Positions 57,923 through 64,000 of a DNA stretch of 64,000 bases are shown here, piece by piece. The first letter of the stretch is position 1. Each line of letters opens with the position of its first letter. The notes under the pieces are model-generated. The model made no database searches, had not been told where the DNA came from, and saw only the letters and a program-made list of their open reading frames with translations. The translations under genes and the position numbers were made by a program. The stretch is from Metallyticus violacea (taxonomy: Eukaryota > Arthropoda > Insecta > Mantodea > Metallyticidae): contig CM060843.1 in assembly GCA_030762175.1 (NCBI GenBank), positions 114,543,369-114,607,368 of the forward strand. The letters run 5' to 3'.

Positions 57923-60478
57923 AGTTTACATCAATGCATCTTTTTTATGTGATTCTTCACCGGAAGAGTAATGATGAAGTTTGAGACACGTTCAAGAGAA
58001 TACCATTAAACAAACTTCCAAACTGCTTCAATTCAGCGTATGCATAGACCACGAAGTTGTCGAAATGCCCTAATTATGGATTAAGCTTTGAACAATGCAA
58101 CTAAAGTAACAAGATATAAAGAAGCAGAAAAAGATAAAATCACTTAAAATATTCATACAGTTTTCGCTATATTTCGAACAACTAGTGTTCTTCAAAGTCA
58201 GGTGACAAGTGAAAGTAATAAAAATAAATATTGAGTGTGAAAGATAATGTAATGCGTGAAAACAAATTAAACAAGCAACAGAGGGAGAGAGGAAAAATAT
58301 ATTTGTGTTTAGTGAATGATCTGTAATTATATGCAATGTGTTTAGATAAATTTTTCAAAGGTTGGGCCTCTCTAGAAATATGTAATTCCTGTCATGCAAA
58401 CCTGTTCTGGTCCTTACCGATGTTACGTCAAAACAACAGCAGGCCAGTTCACCTCTATTCCATGTTCCTTTACTACTTTACCATACCCGTGGTTTAACTG
58501 CATTGTGCCAGTAAACACGAAGCGGAAAAATGGAACATTAAAAGTGTGCTGTCTGATAGGGGCCACTCCAACGGTGTAAGATATGACTTATTGATGGGAT
58601 ATTGATGAAAAACAATGTAAAAAACTTGTTTGCCTCTTGAAGCGGTTGTTACATGCAAATGTTGAAGTTATTGTTGGACCGAGGGTCCCACTTCATATCC
58701 CGGGTCTTTCAGGGGCTCGCAGTCGCTTTTCGTGTTTTATTGGTCACGGTAGGAGGGAGGTGGAAAGAGATGGTTCTGTGCTTCATTGAATGCATTTAGA
58801 TGTTTAATCACACTACACTTAATTATCGGCCACCTAGTTCGTTATCTCTACGACTTTGATGACGCGTGCAACATATGCTGAATCTGTGCCTCTCGTCTAC
58901 TGCTCCTAGTAAAGCGATGTTGATCATTAGAAAACGAACAAACGAAACATGTGAATGAATGAGTGTACAAAAACCTATATCTAAATGAACGAACGTATGA
59001 CTGAAAAAACGTGGTTTTGTTAGATTGTTTCTCTTTATATATGAAGTCCAAAACGTCTCCACTTGGTTATAAAAGCTCACAGAGTCCACAGCACAGCGCG
59101 CACGACTTCCTGAGCCTTTGAATATTTAAATACTATTGGTGAGCTTTTGAACTCTCAAACGAGATCACTTTAAATTCATCGCCTCTTTGGCACATTATTG
59201 GAGAGCTCCTGATCTCATGAGGTAACCACGTCTTCGCGACACCTGTTTCCCGTTCTACCTTTAACAAATTTTGAAGCATCTTCAGCTACTAGGATATAAA
59301 AGACCTATTGTTCGGCCGCCTGTATGCACTTAGCTTTGTCACAATAACGAGGCGCATCGCTCTAGCCTTTACTAGCAGAAGAAGCACAAAAGATAACAAA
59401 AGGCAACCATTTCCCTATTGCCAGAGAGGCACATCCAGATAGCCATAAATACATTTTCGTAATACATGAAAATATAAGCTATATATTTAATAATTATTAC
59501 TAATTATATTATCTAAAGGCATTTAATATTGGGTATGCGTGAGTGTGAGGACCTGTCACACTTTATAAGAAAATAAACAATGGCAATTGAAGAGCGTAGA
59601 GGTAACCTAGGGGATAAAGGGGAAAAATAGCAAAGAATAACTTCATTGAGAAATGTCCTGTGCGATGTGCATTCACTTTTCACACATGTGCACATTTCAT
59701 CGAATTCAATCCAAAGGACCATGTCAGACTATTGATAATGAAGAAACTTGGAAAATAGATGCCCCATGAACTCAGTTTAGATCAAAGGGAGCAGCATGCA
59801 TCTCAATGTATTTTAGCCTGCCGCAGATGGATAAATGCTCTCACCGTTGATTAAATGTATCTTGTCCTTCTTCTGGTTTTCAAAAGAAGAGAAAGTGCCT
59901 GAAGTGATAAAACAAAGCAAATGCGGAATAGAGTCAAGCATTTTACTGGCATTGCATTTTTGAGGACCTATCCGACAAAAACAACAGTAGCAGGCAAGGT
60001 TCAAGGTTGATGAAGAGATCAAAGATAGTTCAATGTAAACAGACTCAAGAAATCTTAAAATCACGATGATGCTAGAAGGGATAGTTCAGCAGCATTTACA
60101 GGCAACTGGCAATCTCCATTGGTTTCAGACCCCCCCCCCCCCCATTACCGTTTGGGATTCTGTTGTTTTGGCCAATTAAAGAGCAAGGTGCGAGGAACAT
60201 GCCACGAAAATGGCATCAGTTAAAAACATTTATTGTGATATCAGTGAGGCAGTAAAATGAACATGGATCTATGAATGCTATTGCGTATCTCCGGGACAAA
60301 TGGAAATGCTTGTTAGAACGCGGAGATCTTAGCTAAGTAAGACTGGAGTAATTCTTTATTTTGATTGCAAGTAAACATATTTGTTGTAAAGACAGCTTTG
60401 CATGAGGCGATCTTATAACAGAGAAGAATATAGAATATAGGATAGAATGGATTTTATTTTCTGGATGGCAAGAATAAG
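57923..60478. other. long stretch without recognisable elements
   Basis: No transposon or gene supported. TATAAAAG at 59295-59302 is a good TATA-box match but common by chance in such DNA. A run of 14 C at 60130-60143 is the only simple repeat. Confidence 0.4.
60130..60143. repeat. poly(C) run
   Basis: 14 C in a row, rare in this A+T-rich setting. Confidence 0.9.
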
Positions 60479-60935
60479 CGAAATTAAACATATTAAAATA
60501 ATAAAATATATATGATAAAACCTGTTTTTTAGATCATAAATATGGGATTGGCACAATAACTCGAGAAATGCCCAGGGGCAGAGAATGTGTTGATCAAAGG
60601 TGTTCCCGGTTGCCATATCATAAGTTCACAACAAATTAGTAAGCGATAAATGCCGCGTTTCGCAAGAAGCAAACGAACGTAATTAAAAACTCAGTTATAC
60701 TAAAGTAATGATAATACGAAGTGAACATTCATAGTGGCATAATATTATTTAATAATGTTATAAAAATGAAACTTATTACAGTAATAAAAAATATAAGATA
60801 AAGCATGTTTATCGGATACATAAATATGGGAATGTTTCAATAATTTGAGAAATGCCTAGGGGCCCGGTGTGTGTTGTTGTAAGGTGTTACCGGTTACCAT
60901 ACCATTAAGTTAAAAACAAATAAGTAAGCGATATC
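60479..60935 (+). repeat. direct repeat, two diverged copies about 285 bp apart
   Basis: Copy 1 (60479-60660) and copy 2 (60764-60935) share GATAAAxCxTGTTT, ATAAATATGGGA, CAATAA(C/T)T(C/T)GAGAAATG, CC(C/T)AGGGGC, AAGGTGTT(C/A)CCGGTT(G/A)CC and TAAGCGATA. Identity by eye is around 75-80%. The unit is not recognised; it may be a local segmental duplication or two halves of one element. Confidence 0.85.
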
Positions 60936-61297
60936 TGAAAAGCAGAGTATTAAAGTACCGTCCATAAATTTTAAGATCTGCACTGAACATAGTTTCTGTA
61001 AAAGATTTTCTTATTCGGATAAGATGCAATATAGAGCAATGATAAAACATTTCAGTCTGTTTGGCGTGGAAATAGAAGGGAACATGACATGGACATCAAA
61101 AACCGGAAAGGAAATATTTGGATGGCGGGTCAGGAGAATAGAGAGAGCACATGTGGGAAGGCTAGGAACCACTTGAGGGATATGAATAGTCAACAGACAA
61201 CTGCTCAATGAACCGGGATGATGTCATTGGAAGTGCAATCGGGGCAAAAATCTGAATGGGGGATGTAGAAATTTATCAAAACAGAGTCTAAATTCAC
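60936..61297. other. stretch, possibly upstream part of a LINE
   Basis: G+A-rich plus-strand sequence with many stops leading into the zinc-knuckle frame at 61298. It may be a decayed RNase H or linker region, but no motif is readable. Confidence 0.35.
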
Positions 61298-61597
61298 TTG
61301 ACAAGAGCTCACGTAAATCAGATTAGGTGCATGGCGGATATTAAGATCAGTGACGAATAAGCGCGAAAATTTTGTTCCATCTGTGAGAGGCGTGTCATGG
61401 AAACACACATTCTAGCTGAATGTAAAGATATGAAAAAATAAAGAGAGAAGTATCTACCACACTCCTTTACAGGACCAAACAGAGGGAGGTGATTATACTG
61501 GGCTCTGCTGGCAGACAAGGCAGGGGAAGATAAATTAGGTCAACGTCTGATGAAAATGAGACAGATCAGGTGTAGAAAAGCTGATAAGTGGGAAAAG
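61298..61597 (+). pseudogene. LINE C-terminal zinc-knuckle region
   Basis: A single plus-strand frame with three stops reads LTRAHVNQIRCMADIKISDE, stop, ARKFCSICERRVMETHILAEC (C-x2-C...H-x4-C), KDMKK, stop, REKYLPHSFTGPNRGR, stop, and LYWALLADKAGEDKLGQRL. The knuckle with its following basic helices is the usual C-terminal end of a non-LTR retrotransposon ORF2. A T-rich stretch begins at 61600 just downstream. The 3' part contains a CTGCAATAAACATCCTCC motif near 61802. Confidence 0.72.
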
Positions 61598-62218
61598 GTT
61601 TTTTTTTTTTTTGTATTTCATTCCTCTTGTATTTTAATGTTATTTGCTTATTTTTATCCTATTTCCTGTTAACTATATAGTTTTACAACTTATAATGAAA
61701 TATCTAATCTATTGTACTAAATCCAACATATAATTTATTATAAAAGTACGTTGGACCGCTGCACCTGTTAAATTATATTGTATTGTAATGTATTGTTGCC
61801 ACTGCAATAAACATCCTCCTAATTATTATCATATCCAAGCCGATAAGAGGGTTTCGTAATGATTCCCCGTTTTACAAATTTTGATATTTTTGAAACATTA
61901 GTGTTTCTTGCTCTTCCCGGGCACACTGCTTAAACCAAATCAAAACTTCGAAATACTCACTTAAAGTATCCATATTGTTCTTGAAATTGTGATGTCGAGG
62001 AAAATTTCTTAGAAGTTGTAAAAGTTTGATGATGTTGTAGAGCAGAGACGGCCGCGACGAGTCAAATCCGAGCAAAGCATAGCAGCGAAGGATCACAATG
62101 GGTAATCGATAAACGGTGCAATGTTGTGATGACGTTGGATAGATATCCATTACTTCGAAAAAAGCAATGCGGGTTAATAAAAACCTAGTTTGAATCGGAG
62201 TTTGTCTCCCTTGTATAG
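61598..62218. other. A+T-rich DNA without recognisable content
   Basis: Begins with a 13-base T run and a probable LINE 3' untranslated region. A 92-codon minus-strand frame (61872-62150) has no recognised motif. Confidence 0.45.
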
Positions 62219-62220
62219 TA

Positions 62221-63470
62221 CGAGGGTAGAGGGTAGTTTACGACCTAACCATTTTCTAGGTATGATAAAGGCAAAAACTATATTTCAATTTTCAATATAG
62301 TTACAATTTATTTCAATACACTTCTCACATCTATGAATTAATATTTCAATCTCTACCCAAAAAGTAGTCAGAAGTCTTGTCCGCAAAATGGGTATAATTA
62401 TCATTCATCACTTATTCGTCACAATTAAATTTCCTTTCTAGAAGAAGCTTCTTGAGTTTTGAAAAGAGGAAATAGTCCCTGCAAGCTAAATCTGGACTAT
62501 AGAGTGGATGGTCGTTTCTTAGAAGTCATATTTGTTCACAGCTTCCTTTGCAACAATAGCCGTGTGTACAGGCGATTTGTCGTGAAGAAGGCGCACACTG
62601 CACAGCTTTCCTCGCCTTTTCTCTTTGATGGAAGCACGTATTCTGTGCAATAGGCCAGCATATTACTCTGCATTCATTGTGGTGTTCCTCTCCTTGAAGT
62701 CAATGAAGAGTATTGCTTCACGGTCCCAAAATATTGTGACCATGATCTTCTTGGTTGACTGAATGACCTTGGCCTTTAAAGGCGGGGCTTCGCCAGGTTT
62801 ACGCCACTCCATTGATTCTCTTTTGGAAAAGGATCATAGTAGAGGACCATAGGTTCATCTCCTGTAACAATGGTTTGCAGAACTTCTCTTTTGTTGCCAC
62901 AGCAGAGCTCCAAATATGCCTGACAACAGATGATTCCTTGCTGCTTTTGGACTGAGGAAGTAAATCTAGGCACCCATCTTGCACTAACCTTATTCATGTT
63001 TAAATGTTCATGAATAATTCTAAGGCCCAACCTTGAGACTACTTCTGTAGCTTTGAGCATCCCGTCTTGCATAATTTCTCCATCCACAAGAGCGATGTTT
63101 TCAGGAGTAAGCACCTCCAAGGGCCGAACTGCCCACTCTTCGTCTTCAATGCTTTCTCGACCCATTCGAAACAGTTGGCCCATTCTTTTAAGGTAGAATA
63201 TGAGGGGAATGCTTCCCCATATACACCGTCTAATCACTGTTTTAATTTCATTTGGAGTAGGTGAAGAACTTAATAACAGTTCCATTTTGAACATGTCATA
63301 ATCTTCTACACATGCCTTCTTTATGCAATGATATCTGAAAAATTGAACATAGCGAAGTGGAAGTTACAGCTGCAATTATTTACTTAACAGATAAGGTACA
63401 CACCAGATGAGGGTTTTGTGAAGGCGATAATCCTTATCGGCGAGGCCGGAAAATTATGGATCTACCCTCG
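62221..63470 (-). mobile_element. mariner element, copy 3, full length with both inverted ends
   Basis: 1250 bp, close to the normal mariner length. The perfect terminal inverted repeat is 10 bp (CGAGGGTAGA at 62221-62230; TCTACCCTCG at 63461-63470), with weaker pairing continuing inward, and TA dinucleotides sit outside both ends (62219-62220 and 63471-63472). It is the reference copy for the family in this window. A sequence shared with copy 1 just inside the transposase-5' end (TTATTTACTTAACAGATAAGG) shows both derive from one element. Confidence 0.95.
62345..63297 (-). pseudogene. mariner transposase, broken (copy 3)
   Basis: From a minus-strand ATG at 63294 the frame reads FKMELLLSSS, then GRESIEDEEWAVRPLEVLTP and the helix-turn-helix region, in which about five residues after RLG are deleted relative to copy 1. 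It continues with NMNKVSARWVPRF and the first catalytic Asp in VTGDEPMVLYYDP. The frame is lost near 62776. In other frames further on: IFWDREAILFIDFKERN, LLHDKSPVHTAIVAKEAV with the second Asp (Asn after it changed to Lys), and LYSPDLACRDYFLF with the third Asp. The N-terminal frame of 172 codons is the longest uninterrupted one of the three copies. The protein is inactive because of frameshifts and the deletion. Confidence 0.9.
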
Positions 63471-63472
63471 TA

Positions 63473-64000
63473 CTGCCTGCCAATAGGCGAAAGTATATTT
63501 GCAAGCCAGTAGAGTTGCTTTCTTGTATTTTATTGTGAACAACTTTATAGCTCCGCTCTATGTTATTGGAAATATTTCAATTGTTTCAGAAGGGATTAAA
63601 GTAATTGTTAATATTTTTATTCTTTTAATATTGCAATCTTTCATGCAATTTATTATGTACAAAACTTAAATTTTTCAGTTTGTCTCAATAGCTTTTCATA
63701 ATTTGTTCAATAAATAATGCTAAAGTGGATAAATTGTGATTTGTTTTAAAGGCATTTTTCGTAATTCCATGGTACACATGACAAAACATTGATCTTTTGT
63801 TTGAAAAATTTAATTTCAAACAGCTCGTTTCTGTAAAGTAAATACTAAAGAAAGAACGAGATTTTGGAAACATAAATGAAAATACTAGAAGCAAAAATAT
63901 GAAGTTAAAGCTTAACATGGGCTTATAGTAGCCTGCAGTACAAACTCAGGTTTCACCGTCCCAACCTTCCACTATTGAGTTAAACAGAGATACAGCTTCA
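63473..64000. other. A+T-rich DNA without recognisable content
   Basis: Nothing recognised to the end of the window. Confidence 0.45.

Noticed and set aside
59295..59302. TATAAAAG as a core promoter
   Set aside because: A good TATA-box match, but such strings are common in A+T-rich DNA and no transcript or open frame follows.
1..64000. CRISPR arrays, bacterial operons or phage genes
   Set aside because: No spaced repeats of the right form, no dense coding and no ribosome binding sites; the content is that of an animal genome.

Overview
The window looks like A+T-rich, repeat-laden nuclear DNA from a large insect genome. No host protein-coding gene can be supported anywhere in the 64 kb. The insect assignment rests on mariner transposase remnants with the 34-residue D-to-D spacing, two families of tRNA-derived SINEs present in many copies, several decayed non-LTR retrotransposons, remnants of the DUF4817/DDE transposases common in insects, and a short run of CCTAA (complement of the arthropod telomere unit TTAGG). 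A polyneopteran such as a cockroach or termite would fit, but this is inference and the species is not identified.

Mobile elements make up almost everything recognisable. SINE-S (my label; Ser/Leu-like tRNA head) occurs at about 1.4, 2.2, 14.7, 19.8, 20.3 and 45.0 kb. SINE-G (my label; Gly/Asp-like tRNA head) occurs at about 12.2, 12.6, 18.6, 35.9, 41.4, 51.9 and 57.1 kb; four of these copies keep readable target-site duplications. At 32.9 kb a SINE-G head is joined to an inverted SINE-S head. One mariner family has three minus-strand copies (6.3, 49.9 and 62.2 kb); the last keeps both inverted ends and the flanking TA. Two older, different mariners lie at 8.3 and 37.6 kb. A DUF4817/DDE family is seen at 15.6, 20.6 and 21.3 kb. 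Non-LTR retrotransposon (LINE) pieces lie at 8.8 (+), 9.9 (-), 13.3 (+), 26.4 (-), 28.3 (+) and 61.3 (+) kb. The 28.3 kb copy keeps a reverse transcriptase YADD box, and the 26.4 kb copy keeps an intact C-terminal zinc-knuckle frame. All transposase and reverse transcriptase frames are broken, so none should be autonomous.

The most unusual structures are not coding. A long imperfect palindrome of about 820 bp (16819-17636) has arms of about 400 bp, and in the right arm an AAT microsatellite replaces a stretch of the left arm. Two SINE-G copies, inserted separately, form an inverted pair at 12.2-12.9 kb. A highly diverged tandem array with a unit of about 130-155 bp runs from 24.7 to 25.8 kb. 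A deleted DDE element of 690 bp with matched ends lies at 21.3 kb. A TAGCAG hexamer array at 53.2 kb decays stepwise into TAG and TAA repeats.

The long remaining stretches (for example 29.9-32.9, 38.4-41.4, 41.7-45.0 and 57.9-60.5 kb) are A+T-rich DNA with only short, compositionally random open frames. A few G+C-richer islands (4.5, 34.2 and 40.4 kb) could be regulatory or old repeats, but nothing decides between these. All comparisons were made by eye, without database searches.
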